DNA of 41,612 bases from CAWUKT01 sp963923035 (GCA_963923035.1 CAWUKT010000062.1:1-41612); one strand, 5' to 3'. Positions 1-9,439 are shown, numbered from the stretch's first letter. Notes: generated from the letters alone by a model not told the origin. Made by a program: numbers and translations.

Positions 1-48
1 CTGATCCCAATCAGCTGAGATTCAGTGGGTTTTAACGGGACACGTATG

Positions 49-58
49 CCCCCCCCCC
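49..58. repeat. Homopolymeric C tract
   Basis: Ten consecutive C bases lie in non-coding sequence between the window edge and the 21-bp repeat block. No convincing gene covers the tract, so there is no evidence for a phase-variable reading frame. It may mark a length-variable site. Confidence 0.75.
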
Positions 59-105
59 ACCTCTGTGGTAAGACCCGTTTACCATTTTCCTGCACAACTC
101 CACCC

Positions 106-294
106 CTGAAGGTCGGCGAGCGGAGCTTTTGGTCAAGTGAATTGACCTTGGAGGTGGGGCCCCCGACCTTTTGGGCGGAATGGCCGAGCTATTTGGTGCA
201 CGCGCCGAGCCAGGAGGTGGGGAAGGCCGCCTTCGAGGTGGGGAGGGGAGCCTGGGAGGTACCCCTTTGGAGGGTGGAGGTGGGAGAGCGGGGG
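106..294. repeat. Degenerate 21-bp tandem repeat, nine units
   Basis: Nine successive 21-bp units begin at 106, 127, 148, 169, 190, 211, 232, 253 and 274. The best conserved core is GAGGTG or GAGGTGGGG at unit positions 4-12, clearest in the units at 148, 211, 232 and 274, and three units (169, 190 and, less exactly, 148) end CCGAGC or CCGACC. Read on the plus strand the period is seven codons with the recurring pattern x-E-V-G-x-x-x, and that frame has no stop. It nevertheless runs antisense into the end of hrpB without resembling a protein family, so I treat it as an intergenic repeat. A related 21-bp array lies at the other end of the window (41496-41612). Function unknown. Confidence 0.7.
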
Positions 295-314
295 AAAATA
301 ATCGGGAAATGGGC

Positions 315-2798
315 CTATTTCTTCTTCCCCTTCGGCCGGACGCCCTGGATGGCCTCCGCCGTGAAGGGATCTTCCGGCCAATAGTGCTTCGAATAGCGCC
401 CACGCAATTCCTTGCGGACCTCGGCGTAGGTCGATTCCCAGAAATTGCGGAGGTCCTGCGTGACCTGCACCGGCCGACGGGCCGGTGACAACAAATGCAC
501 CATGACCGTGGTGCGGCCGCCGTTGACACGGGGGGTATCGTGGCAGCCAAACATCTCCTGCAACCGCACAGCGAGGACCGGCGGCCGCCCGTCCTCAAAA
601 TATTCCACCCGGATCTGGCTGCCACTGGGCGCTTGCCACCGCTCAGGAGCCAATTGGGCGAGTTCCTGCGGCTTGGGCCAGGGCAAGAGCCCGTTCAGGA
701 TCGACTTCAGGTCGAGTCGGTCGAAATCGTCTTTCTTACGGACGCCTTCCAGGTACGGAGCCAACCATTCGGCGACCGTCGTCGCCAACTTTGCGGTGGT
801 GACATCCGGCCAGTCTTCCTCCGGACGCCATTGGCGGAGGCTCATCACACGGGCCTGCCACTGCGAGACCGCCCGGTCCCAGGGCAAAAGTTCGGGCGAG
901 CGGGCCACCGCTGCGCACAAAGCCTCCACCCGCTGAGCGGGGGGAATGTCCTTTACAGGCTTGGATTGCACCAAGAGCCCTCGCCACCTCGTTTCCCGCT
1001 GGGCGACCAGCTTCTCCAATTTCCCGTCCCACCGCAGCGTATCCTTCTCGGTCCATTCTTCCGTGAAGTCCCGGGGGTCCACGGGGGCCGCCAGGTAAAT
1101 CCGGCCTTCCTCCTGACCCGCATCCATATGCGCCACGGCCAACCATTCCGCATCACTCAGCGGGTCTTCCGTCGGGACCAAGGCCCGCCGACGGTTGGCG
1201 AGGCGGTAGCGACCGCCAGCCTGCACCCGCCGGGCCACGCGATCGGGATAGGCCAAAGCCACCAAATGCCCGACCTGACCGGCTTCGGGGTAATTTTTCA
1301 AAGGCGGCACCTTGAATTTCTTCCTCCAAACCTGCGAGACCTTCTCAACCCGCGCCAAGGCGCGGGGATCGCCGGGACCACGGTCGCCACGTCGGTGGGC
1401 ACGCAGGGCATCGATCCGCAGGGACAAATCATTGCTGGAGTGATTGCGGAGGGGATCCCGCTCTTCGAGCAGGGCCACCACATCCGCCGCCAAAGGCAAG
1501 AGTCCCAATTCCTCCGCCTGGAGCAAGAGGTGGGCAAAGCGGGGATGCGTGGGCAGCTTCAACAAGGCCTTTCCCCGCCGCGTCAATTTCCCATTTTCCA
1601 AGGCCCCCAGACTTTCCAGCAGATCGCCCGCCATGCCGAAGGTCTTCTTGGGCGGCGGCGAGGGCCACGGCAATTCATCGGCCTCCTGGATGCCCCAGGC
1701 CGCCAATTCCAGCACCAGCGGCGCCAAATCGGCCGTGAGAATTTCCGGTTTCCGGTTGGACGCGAGGTATTGGTGACGGCGTTCTTCCCACAGCCGATAG
1801 CAGACGCCCGGCCCCAGTCGACCGGCCCGGCCGGCCCGTTGGGCGGCGGAATCCTGGGTCACCTCCACCGTCTCCAGCCGCGTCAATCCCGAGCGGGGAT
1901 CGAAATGCGGCACCCGGGCCAATCCACTGTCGATGACCGTGGTGATGCCTTCGATGGTCAGACTCGTCTCGGCAATGGCCGTGGCCAACACGACTTTGCG
2001 CAGGCCCTGCGGATGAGGCCGCAAGGCGCGGTCCTGGTCCCGGAAAGCGAGGTTGCCGAAGAGCGGATGCACTTCCGCCCCGATGTCCGCCGCATCGAGG
2101 TACTCGGCGGTGCGGCGGATATCGCCCGCACCCGGCAGGAAGACGAGGATGTCTCCGTCTTGTTCGCGGAGGGCTTGCCGCACGACGGAGGCGGTATGGG
2201 CGGCGGTGCGTTGACCGGGGGTCGACGGTACGTAGATCAGGGCGACGGGGTGCTGACGGCCCTCGCTGGTCACGGTGGGGGCGTCCGGCAGGACTGCGTC
2301 GAGATCGGCAAAGTTGAGGGTGGCGGACATCACGAGGATGCGCATTTCTTCGCGGAGGACTTCCTGGATTTGGCGGCACAGGAGCAGGCCGAGGTCGGCG
2401 TCGAGGCTCCGTTCGTGGAATTCGTCGAAGATGACCAGCCCGACGCCTTCGAGGGCATTGTCGTTTTGCATCATCCGGGTGAGGATGCCCTCGGTGACGA
2501 CTTCGAGTCGGGTGCGGCGGGAGACTTTGGTCTCAAAGCGGACGCGGTAGCCAATGGTTTCGCCGACCCGTTCGCCGTAGAGTTCGGCGAGGCGGTGGGC
2601 GACGGCGCGGGCCGCGAGGCGGCGGGGTTCCAGCAACAGGATTTTCTGGCCGTCGAGCCAGGGCTCGTCGAGGAGTTGGAGGGGGAGGAAGGTGGATTTA
2701 CCCGCACCGGGCGGGGCCTGGAGGATGACGGCGTTGGAGGCAGTCAAATGACGGCGGATGTCCGGGACGACAGCGGTGATGGGGAGCTGAGAGGACAT
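315..2798 (-). CDS. hrpB: ATP-dependent helicase HrpB
   Basis: An 827-residue DEAH/RHA-type superfamily 2 helicase, close to the usual HrpB length of about 810. Visible motifs are motif I APPGAGKST (residues 28-36, K34), the DEFH box (125-128) followed by ERS, an SAT-type motif III (VMSATL), and motif VI QRAGRAGR near residue 320. The C-terminal half holds the HrpB-specific region. The family is an RNA helicase of poorly defined role in bacteria, probably cytoplasmic and not essential. The ATG at 2798 lies 2 bp beyond the recQ stop codon, so the gene is the distal member of a recQ-hrpB operon. No strong hairpin terminator follows; the gene ends beside a 21-bp repeat block. Confidence 0.95.
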   Translation of the reverse strand: MSSQLPITAVVPDIRRHLTASNAVILQAPPGAGKSTFLPLQLLDEPWLDGQKILLLEPRRLAARAVAHRLAELYGERVGETIGYRVRFETKVSRRTRLEVVTEGILTRMMQNDNALEGVGLVIFDEFHERSLDADLGLLLCRQIQEVLREEMRILVMSATLNFADLDAVLPDAPTVTSEGRQHPVALIYVPSTPGQRTAAHTASVVRQALREQDGDILVFLPGAGDIRRTAEYLDAADIGAEVHPLFGNLAFRDQDRALRPHPQGLRKVVLATAIAETSLTIEGITTVIDSGLARVPHFDPRSGLTRLETVEVTQDSAAQRAGRAGRLGPGVCYRLWEERRHQYLASNRKPEILTADLAPLVLELAAWGIQEADELPWPSPPPKKTFGMAGDLLESLGALENGKLTRRGKALLKLPTHPRFAHLLLQAEELGLLPLAADVVALLEERDPLRNHSSNDLSLRIDALRAHRRGDRGPGDPRALARVEKVSQVWRKKFKVPPLKNYPEAGQVGHLVALAYPDRVARRVQAGGRYRLANRRRALVPTEDPLSDAEWLAVAHMDAGQEEGRIYLAAPVDPRDFTEEWTEKDTLRWDGKLEKLVAQRETRWRGLLVQSKPVKDIPPAQRVEALCAAVARSPELLPWDRAVSQWQARVMSLRQWRPEEDWPDVTTAKLATTVAEWLAPYLEGVRKKDDFDRLDLKSILNGLLPWPKPQELAQLAPERWQAPSGSQIRVEYFEDGRPPVLAVRLQEMFGCHDTPRVNGGRTTVMVHLLSPARRPVQVTQDLRNFWESTYAEVRKELRGRYSKHYWPEDPFTAEAIQGVRPKGKKK

Positions 2799-2800
2799 GG

Positions 2801-4993
2801 TCAGGAGCTCGTGAGTTGGCGCTGGCGGTAGGCAATCGCAAACCGGATCTTGTGGTAGTCGATCTGGCCGTCGAGGGCGTCGTAAATGGGCTTGAGCCCG
2901 TCCACTTTGCCGACCGACTGGATGGCGGCCAGGGTGCGCTGGAGCTCGTCGACGGTCATGAACTTGAAGAGGTCGATCTCGTGCTGGCCGTCGGCAAACA
3001 GGAGGGCGAGGTGGGAATAGATGGTTTCCGCTTTGATCTCCCGTTCCTCCGCAATTTCCTCCACACTCTTCCCGGCGAGGTACAATTCATAGGTGACTTC
3101 GCGCGTCGGTTTCTTCTTTTCCCCTTTCTTCCGCTTCTTCTTCTCCTTCGTTACCACCGGAGAAATGCGCGGTTCGGGTTTGGCGCTGGGATGTTTCTGG
3201 AGAAAACCGAGGATTTCGTTGATGAAGGGATCGGCGTACAATTGGAGCTTGCGGTCGCCCACCCCGGAAATGGTGCGCATCTCGTGGCGGCTGATGGGTT
3301 TGGCGGTGGCCATGGCCTTGAGGGTGGCGTCGTGGAAAATGAGATAAGGGGGTATGCCTTTTTTGTCTGCCAGTGCCTTCCGCCGGGTCCGCAGCTTCTG
3401 GAACAAGGCCTCGTCGACCTTGTCCATGACCGTTTGCCCCTTCTTTTTCTTGTCCTGCACCGCCTTTTTCCGCTCCTCGTACTGCTTTTTCACCAACTCC
3501 ACGCCTTTTCCTTCGAACAAGACCTGTTTGCCCACTTCCGTCACCTTCAACGCATTCCCTTCATCATAAGCCATTTCAATCAAACCCTGGTCCAACATCT
3601 GCATCAGGTAATCGAGCCAATCGCTCCGCGGAGTTGCCGAGCCCGCCCCGTAGGTCTTGATCTTGTCGTAACCCTGCATCAGGATTTCCCGTCGCCCCGA
3701 TCCCCGCAATACGTCAACGACCATGTTCATGCCCACCCGTTCCTTCATCCGCATCATCGCACTTAGGGCTTTCTGCGACATGACCGTCCCGTCAAAGGTC
3801 TCGGGAGGATTTTCGCAGACATCACAGTTCTTGCAGGACTCTTCCTGGTGCTCCCCGAAATAGGACAACAGCACCCGCCGCCGACAAACCTTGGCATTGG
3901 CGAATTGCTGCATGCGTTCCAGCTTCATCATCCCGACCTCCGGCTGGCCACTCTCCTCGATGAAGCGCTGCAATTGGATCACGTCGGCGTAGCTGTAAAA
4001 CAACAGGGTATCGCTCGGCAGGCCATCGCGACCCGCCCGGCCGATTTCCTGGTAATAGCCTTCGATGTTCTTCGGCAGGTTGTAGTGGATGACCCACCGG
4101 ATATTGCTTTTGTCGATGCCCATCCCGAAGGCGATGGTCGCGCAGATGATCTGGATATCGTCCCGGATAAATTCTTGCTGGACCTTGGCCCGGATCTTGG
4201 GGCCCATCCCCGCGTGGTAGAACTTGGCCGCGATGCCCTTGGCCTTGAGCTTGGCCGCGACGTCTTCGGTGTTCTTCCGGGACAGGCAATAGATGATTCC
4301 ACTTTGGTTGGGCCGCGCTTCGATCCAATCCACGATGGTCCCGAGGCGGTTGCGGCCGGGCAGGACCTGGAGGCTGAGGTTGGGTCGGTCAAAAGAAGCG
4401 GTGAACAGCTCCGGTTGGTGCAGTCCTAGACGTTGGACGATGTCGCGCCGGGTGAGTTTGTCGGCCGTCGCGGTGAGCGCAATGACCGGCACCTTGGAAA
4501 AATTCTGCTTGAGGACGGCCAATTGGGCGTATTCGGGTCGGAAATCGTGGCCCCAGGCGGAGATGCAGTGGGCTTCGTCAATCGCGAAGAGGGCCAGGGG
4601 CAATTCGCGGAGCAGGGGGAGGAAGTCCTGGGACAACAGCTTCTCGGGGCTTACATATAGAAGGTCCAATTCGCCGTCCATGGCCCGGTGGATGACCTGC
4701 ATGTTTTCGGTGCCGGAGCGGGAGGAGTTGATGAACTCCGCGCGGACGCCATTGGCTTTGAGGCCTTCGACCTGGTCCTGCATGAGGGCAATGAGGGGCG
4801 ACACGATGACCCCGACGCCGTCCATGACGAGGGCCGGAATCTGGAAACAGATGGATTTGCCGCCCCCGGTGGGCATGAGGACCACGGCGTCCTGTTGGTC
4901 CAGGACGCGTTGGATGATGTCGGCCTGCATGGGCCGAAAGCTGTCATACCCGAAATACTGTTTGAGGGCTTTCCTCGCCGCCGCTATCGTCAT
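2801..4993 (-). CDS. recQ: ATP-dependent DNA helicase RecQ
   Basis: RecQ-family 3'-5' DNA helicase for recombination and fork repair. From the chosen ATG at 4993 it has 730 residues. A TTG at 5029 would add 12, but family members start close to the LKQYFGYDSFRP segment, so the ATG is preferred. Seen: Walker A MPTGGGKS (K46), DEAH (139-142), motif VI QEIGRAGRDG (315-324), a zinc site with C370, C387, C390 and C393, an RQC winged-helix region, an HRDC domain (about 525-605), a Lys-rich linker (617-628), and a C-terminal helix-turn-helix-like tail (about 630-725) seen in longer RecQ forms. It is followed after 2 bp by hrpB, so the two are probably co-transcribed. The upstream 300-bp gap is shared with divergent nuoF. 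Confidence 0.97.
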   Translation of the reverse strand: MTIAAARKALKQYFGYDSFRPMQADIIQRVLDQQDAVVLMPTGGGKSICFQIPALVMDGVGVIVSPLIALMQDQVEGLKANGVRAEFINSSRSGTENMQVIHRAMDGELDLLYVSPEKLLSQDFLPLLRELPLALFAIDEAHCISAWGHDFRPEYAQLAVLKQNFSKVPVIALTATADKLTRRDIVQRLGLHQPELFTASFDRPNLSLQVLPGRNRLGTIVDWIEARPNQSGIIYCLSRKNTEDVAAKLKAKGIAAKFYHAGMGPKIRAKVQQEFIRDDIQIICATIAFGMGIDKSNIRWVIHYNLPKNIEGYYQEIGRAGRDGLPSDTLLFYSYADVIQLQRFIEESGQPEVGMMKLERMQQFANAKVCRRRVLLSYFGEHQEESCKNCDVCENPPETFDGTVMSQKALSAMMRMKERVGMNMVVDVLRGSGRREILMQGYDKIKTYGAGSATPRSDWLDYLMQMLDQGLIEMAYDEGNALKVTEVGKQVLFEGKGVELVKKQYEERKKAVQDKKKKGQTVMDKVDEALFQKLRTRRKALADKKGIPPYLIFHDATLKAMATAKPISRHEMRTISGVGDRKLQLYADPFINEILGFLQKHPSAKPEPRISPVVTKEKKKRKKGEKKKPTREVTYELYLAGKSVEEIAEEREIKAETIYSHLALLFADGQHEIDLFKFMTVDELQRTLAAIQSVGKVDGLKPIYDALDGQIDYHKIRFAIAYRQRQLTSS

Positions 4994-5312
4994 GGGTATA
5001 AAATTGAGCTTTTCGCAATCCGATTTCAAGTAGAGTTGACCACAAATGGAGGACGGGGAGGGGGAAAACGGGGAACAAAGCGTCTATAAATTGGTTTGAA
5101 TGAAGTAGAAAACAGAAGGACGCTTACATCTCCTTCAATTAGATGGGTTGACTCCGTTTTCTTGATGAAAAATCATTTAACTTTACCGGCGATTTCAAGA
5201 AGATGGTTGTTCAGGAAGGGAAGCGGTGATAAAACCCCCTTCAGGGATAAAAATCTGGAAATTGTTTAATAACTTTATTTTTCAATAGTCACAGAAAAAT
5301 AATACGAGCGAA
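4994..5312. promoter_or_regulatory. Divergent recQ/nuoF intergenic region
   Basis: This 319-bp gap separates two divergent genes, so it must carry both promoters. It is much richer in A and T than the flanking genes. The clearest promoter-like piece for nuoF is TAACTTTA at 5270-5277, seven of eight matches to the Bacteroidota -7 element TAnnTTTG, about 35 bp before the ATG. No well-spaced -33 TTTG was found with it. A small inverted repeat, GAAGGG with CCCTTC, lies at about 5215-5242. No coding region was recognised. Confidence 0.4.
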
Positions 5313-6608
5313 ATGCAAAACTGGCGCGAATACAAGAAGGTCCTCCTGCCGGACATCGAAAACTACCACGACATCGATGTCTTCATGCAGCATGGCGGCT
5401 ATGAGATGCTGAAGCAGGTCGTGACAAGTGCAGATTGGGACCCGAAAAAAGTTACGGATACGGTCAAGGCGGCCAATATCCGGGGACGAGGCGGGGCAGG
5501 ATTTAATGCGGGACTGAAATGGTCCTTCATGCCGCCCAGACAGGAAGGTGTTCCGCGCTACCTCGCTTGTAACGGTGACGAATCCGAGCCGGGTACTTTC
5601 AAGGACCGCCGTTTGTTCGAATTCAACCCGCACCTGTTCATCGAAGGCGCTCTGATCGCCTGCTACGCGATGGAAATGGATGCGGCCTACGTCTATATCC
5701 GCGGTGAGTATGTCGATTGGATCGACATGATGCAAGCTGCCGTGGACCAGGCCTACGCCAAGGGCATGGCCGGTAAAAACCTGTTCGGTACCGATTTCTC
5801 CTGCGACTTCTACGTCCATACCGGAGCCGGTGCCTATATCTGTGGCGAGGAGACCTCGCTCATGGAATCCCTGGAAGGCAAGCGGGCGTATCCCCGCTCC
5901 AAGCCCCCGTTCCCGGCCCAAAAAGGCCTCTGGGGCAAGCCGACCACCATCAACAACATCGAGACCCTGGCCAACGTACCGCTGGTCCTCAAGAATGGTC
6001 CCGAGTGGTTCTCCTCGCAGGGAGCCCCCAACCATCCTGGTCCAGTCCTCTACGGTATCTCCGGTCACGTCAACCGCCCCGGCGTTTACGAATATCCCAC
6101 CGGTATGCCGATGAAAACCCTCATCTACGACATCGCAGGTGGCATCAAAGGCGGCCGCAAGCTGAAGGCTGTCAGCCCCGGTGGCTCTTCCTGTCCGCTG
6201 ATCACAGCGGAAGAAGTCGAGGCGGGCCTCACGATGGACAGCGACTCCCTGCGGAGCGTCGGTTCCGTAATGGGTACCGCTGGAATGTTGATCCTGGACG
6301 AAACCACCGACATGGTGAAGTTCACCCTGCGGATCGCCAAGTTCTACGACCACGAGTCCTGCGGTCAATGTACCCCCTGCCGGGAAGGTACCGGCTGGTT
6401 CGTGAAGATCCTGACCAAGTTCAACAATGGAACGGCCACCAACCGGGACATTGACAAGCTGCTGGAACTTTGTGACACGATGGAAGGACGAACAGTCTGT
6501 GCCCTGGCGGACGCCACCGCGTGGCCGGTCAGGAGTGCTTTGAAGAAATTCCGATCGGACTTTGAGGCTCGGGTTTCTACGAAAGAAGTATTTGCAGTGG
6601 CCCGCTAA
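5313..6608 (+). CDS. nuoF: NADH-quinone oxidoreductase subunit F (NuoF)
   Basis: 431 residues, close to the usual 430-445. NuoF is the complex I peripheral-arm subunit that binds NADH and FMN and carries the N3 4Fe-4S cluster. Seen: FMN-binding loop GRGGAGFNAGLKW (residues 58-70), the CNGDESEPGTFKDR segment that contacts NADH/FMN, and the cluster ligands C350, C353, C356 and C396 (CGQCTPC plus a distal Cys). The family norm in the first loop is GFPTG, so Asn65-Ala66 is a substitution. No other nuo gene lies in this window, neither nuoE before it nor nuoG after it, so it is isolated from the usual gene order. A terminator overlaps its stop codon, making it the last gene of its transcript. A related diaphorase subunit of another complex cannot be excluded. 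Confidence 0.88.
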   Translation: MQNWREYKKVLLPDIENYHDIDVFMQHGGYEMLKQVVTSADWDPKKVTDTVKAANIRGRGGAGFNAGLKWSFMPPRQEGVPRYLACNGDESEPGTFKDRRLFEFNPHLFIEGALIACYAMEMDAAYVYIRGEYVDWIDMMQAAVDQAYAKGMAGKNLFGTDFSCDFYVHTGAGAYICGEETSLMESLEGKRAYPRSKPPFPAQKGLWGKPTTINNIETLANVPLVLKNGPEWFSSQGAPNHPGPVLYGISGHVNRPGVYEYPTGMPMKTLIYDIAGGIKGGRKLKAVSPGGSSCPLITAEEVEAGLTMDSDSLRSVGSVMGTAGMLILDETTDMVKFTLRIAKFYDHESCGQCTPCREGTGWFVKILTKFNNGTATNRDIDKLLELCDTMEGRTVCALADATAWPVRSALKKFRSDFEARVSTKEVFAVAR

Positions 6609-6623
6609 GGGGCCACTTTTTTT
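6596..6623 (+). terminator. Intrinsic terminator after nuoF
   Basis: An 8-bp perfect stem, AGTGGCCC (6596-6603) pairing with GGGCCACT (6610-6617), with a six-base loop that contains the nuoF stop codon, is followed by a run of seven T. This is a textbook Rho-independent terminator. It separates nuoF from sucA 30 bp further on. Confidence 0.93.
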
Positions 6624-6653
6624 ATATTTTGCTGAACGCGCACATATTTTAAG

Positions 6654-9422
6654 ATGGCTACCAATTACTCCTATCTGAGCAACGCCACCCCAGAATACAT
6701 CGACGCTCAGTACGAACAGTACAAGCAGGATCCAGAATCTGTCGATTTTGGGTGGCAGAAATTTTTCGAAGGATTCGACTTTGGCCGCATTGATTGGACG
6801 GGCGAAGGCACTGGAGAAGCTGCCGACGTCAAGGAGATTTATGTCCTGAACCTCATTGATGCCTACCGGACCCGTGGTCACCTGTTCACCAAGAGCAATC
6901 CCGTCCGGGAACGGCGGAAATATTCCCCGACCCTCGACCTGAAGAATTTCAAGCTGTCCGACGCCGATCTCGATACGGTCTACAACGCCGGGATCGAAGT
7001 GGGATTGGGACCGGCCAAGCTCCGGGACATCGTGGCGCTGCTGGAAAAGACCTACTGCCAATCCATCGGGGCGGAATACCGCTATATCCGCGAGCCCGAA
7101 ATCCGGGATTGGTTGAAGGACAAGATGGAGGGGAGCCGCAATACCCCGAATTTTTCCTCTGACGAGAAAAAGCATATCCTCCACAAGTTGAACCAAGCGG
7201 TGGTCTTCGAAAAGTTCCTCGGAACCAAGTACGTGGGACAGAAGCGCTTCTCCATTGAAGGCGCTGAAAGCCTGATTCCTGCTCTCGATGAGGTCATCGA
7301 GAAGGGCGCGGATATGGGTATCGATGAATTCGTCCTCGGGATGGCCCACCGGGGTCGCCTGAATGTGCTCGTGAACATCCTGAACAAGTCCTACGACGAT
7401 GTTTTCTCCGAATTTGAAGAGATCGGTGCCAATGGAAATGATACCGAAGACTTCCTCGGAGACGTGAAATATCACCACGGTTATTCCGTGGACGTGAAGA
7501 CCGAAAAAGGCAAGGAAGTCCACCTTTCCCTTTGCCCCAACCCCTCTCACCTTGAGTCCGTCGGACCGGTGGCCATGGGCAAGGCCCGGGCAAAGATCGA
7601 CCTGAAATACAACCGCAACCATTCGGCATTGGGGACCATCCTGATCCACGGCGATGCGTCCATCGCCGGCCAGGGCGTCGTCTACGAAACCCTCCAAATG
7701 TCCGAATTGCCCGCCTACGAAACGGGCGGTACGGTCCACATTGTCATCAACAACCAGGTGGGCTTCACCACCAACTATATCGACGGTCGGTCCTCGACCT
7801 ACTGTACCGACGTCGCCAAGGTGACGGGCTCGCCCGTCTTCCACATCAACGGCGACGATCCCGAAGCCGTGGTTCACGCCTGCAAGTTGGCCATGGAATT
7901 CCGGATGACTTTCCACCGGGATGTCTTCATCGACCTCCTTTGCTACCGCCGCCACGGCCACAACGAAGGCGACGAACCCCGTTTTACCCAGCCGACCCTC
8001 TACGAAATCATCGAGAAGCACCCGAATCCCCGCGACATCTACGTGGAGAAACTGAAGGAGCGCGGTGACATTGATGAGGGGGATGCGAAGAAAATGGAAA
8101 AAGAATTCAAGCGGATGTTGAATGACCGTTTGAAGGAAGTGAAGAAGGAAGGCAAAGCGGTGGAATACAGCTTCGGTGAGAGTGCTTGGAAAGAATTGCG
8201 CCGCGAGGCCGATTCCGATTGGGATGAATCGCCCGCCACTGGCGTTGATGAGGCCAAGCTCCGCGCAATTGCCGATAAAATGCTGACCCTGCCGGAAGGC
8301 AAAGAATTTTACAGCAAAACCCACCGGATCAACGACCAGCGCCGCAAGATGCTGGAAGAGACCGATCGCCTGGATTGGTCGATGGGGGAACTGCTGGCGT
8401 ATGGCACCCTGCTGGCGGAAGGCCATCCGGTCCGGATGTCGGGCCAGGATGTCGAGCGCGGCACCTTTGCCCACCGCCACGCGGTGCTGAAGGTCGACAA
8501 GACCGAAGAAGAGCATATCCCGCTGAACCACGTGACCGAAGGCCAGGCCAAGCTCGAAATCTACAACTCCCTGTTGAGTGAATATGCCGTGCTCGGCTTT
8601 GAATACGGCTATTCCTGGTCGGCACCTTATACGCTGACCATTTGGGAAGCCCAGTTCGGGGACTTTGTGAACGGCGCCCAGATCATCATTGACCAGTACA
8701 TTTCCTCCGCCGAGCAAAAATGGCTCCGACTGAGCGGTCTGGTCATGTTGTTGCCCCACGGTTACGAGGGCCAGGGACCCGAGCACAGCTCGGCCCGCAT
8801 GGAGCGCTTCACCGAACTTTGCAACAGCAACAACTGGCAGTTGGTCAATCCGACCACTCCGGCCCAGATGTTCCACCTTCTCCGCCGTCAATTGCACCGG
8901 AAGATTCGGGTGCCGTTGATTGTCTTTACCCCGAAAAACCTCCTGCGCCTCCCGGCTGCCAGCAGTTCCATCAAGGACCTGGCCAATGGCCGCTTCCAGG
9001 AAATCATCGACGATCCCAAGGTCAAAGGAGATGACGTCAGCCGGGTATTGATTTGCAGCGGAAAAATCTACTACGATCTGCTGAAAGAGCAGGAAGAAGG
9101 CAAGCACAAAAATGTCGCTGTGGTCCGGATGGAACAGATTTATCCGCTCCCCGTCAAGCAGATTGCGGCTTTGAAAGAGAAGTACAGCAATGCCAAGGAA
9201 TGGGTTTGGGTTCAGGAAGAACCCGAAAACATGGGGGCATGGTCCTTCATTCTCCGCAAATCCCGTGCTCTGGGCCTGAAAGGCATTGAGGTGATTTCCC
9301 GCAAGGAAAGCGCCAGCCCGGCCACCGGCTACAAGAAGGCCCACGTCGACGAGCAACAAGGTCTGGTCAAAGCTGCCTTTGCCCCGGTCCTCCACGAAGA
9401 AAACGATTTGGTTAAAGCATAA
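6654..9422 (+). CDS. sucA: 2-oxoglutarate dehydrogenase E1 component
   Basis: 922 residues, matching the family length of about 930. This is the thiamine-diphosphate E1 subunit that decarboxylates 2-oxoglutarate and passes the succinyl group to SucB in the TCA cycle. Seen: the short N-terminal E2-binding segment (YLSNATPEYIDAQYEQYK, near residues 6-23), GMAHRGRLNVL (H232), GDASIAGQG, the ThDP/Mg loop with NGDDPEAVVHA (D401-D402), RRHGHNEGDEP (432-442), and the pyrimidine-binding domain with PHGYEGQGPEHSSAR. The ATG at 6654 gives the canonical N terminus. A TATATTTT element at 6623-6630, in the T-rich tail of the nuoF terminator, could be its -7 promoter element, but no well-spaced -33 box was found. 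sucB follows after 17 bp. Confidence 0.97.
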   Translation: MATNYSYLSNATPEYIDAQYEQYKQDPESVDFGWQKFFEGFDFGRIDWTGEGTGEAADVKEIYVLNLIDAYRTRGHLFTKSNPVRERRKYSPTLDLKNFKLSDADLDTVYNAGIEVGLGPAKLRDIVALLEKTYCQSIGAEYRYIREPEIRDWLKDKMEGSRNTPNFSSDEKKHILHKLNQAVVFEKFLGTKYVGQKRFSIEGAESLIPALDEVIEKGADMGIDEFVLGMAHRGRLNVLVNILNKSYDDVFSEFEEIGANGNDTEDFLGDVKYHHGYSVDVKTEKGKEVHLSLCPNPSHLESVGPVAMGKARAKIDLKYNRNHSALGTILIHGDASIAGQGVVYETLQMSELPAYETGGTVHIVINNQVGFTTNYIDGRSSTYCTDVAKVTGSPVFHINGDDPEAVVHACKLAMEFRMTFHRDVFIDLLCYRRHGHNEGDEPRFTQPTLYEIIEKHPNPRDIYVEKLKERGDIDEGDAKKMEKEFKRMLNDRLKEVKKEGKAVEYSFGESAWKELRREADSDWDESPATGVDEAKLRAIADKMLTLPEGKEFYSKTHRINDQRRKMLEETDRLDWSMGELLAYGTLLAEGHPVRMSGQDVERGTFAHRHAVLKVDKTEEEHIPLNHVTEGQAKLEIYNSLLSEYAVLGFEYGYSWSAPYTLTIWEAQFGDFVNGAQIIIDQYISSAEQKWLRLSGLVMLLPHGYEGQGPEHSSARMERFTELCNSNNWQLVNPTTPAQMFHLLRRQLHRKIRVPLIVFTPKNLLRLPAASSSIKDLANGRFQEIIDDPKVKGDDVSRVLICSGKIYYDLLKEQEEGKHKNVAVVRMEQIYPLPVKQIAALKEKYSNAKEWVWVQEEPENMGAWSFILRKSRALGLKGIEVISRKESASPATGYKKAHVDEQQGLVKAAFAPVLHEENDLVKA

Positions 9423-9439
9423 AAATAAACTCCGGATCC

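Noticed and set aside
25..384. A 119-codon plus-strand frame through the left repeat
   Set aside because: The heptad pattern arises from a 21-bp DNA repeat that keeps the frame open. It runs antisense into hrpB and shows no protein family.
495..2831. A 778-codon plus-strand frame over hrpB
   Set aside because: Antisense to hrpB, whose helicase motifs are intact. The reverse frame is Gln, Arg and Gly rich with no recognisable domain.
5289..9395. A 1368-codon open frame on the minus strand across nuoF and sucA
   Set aside because: It is exactly antisense to two well-recognised genes with complete motifs. In GC-biased genes the antisense frame often lacks stops. The translation is rich in His, Phe, Gly and Val without domain order, and matches no family.
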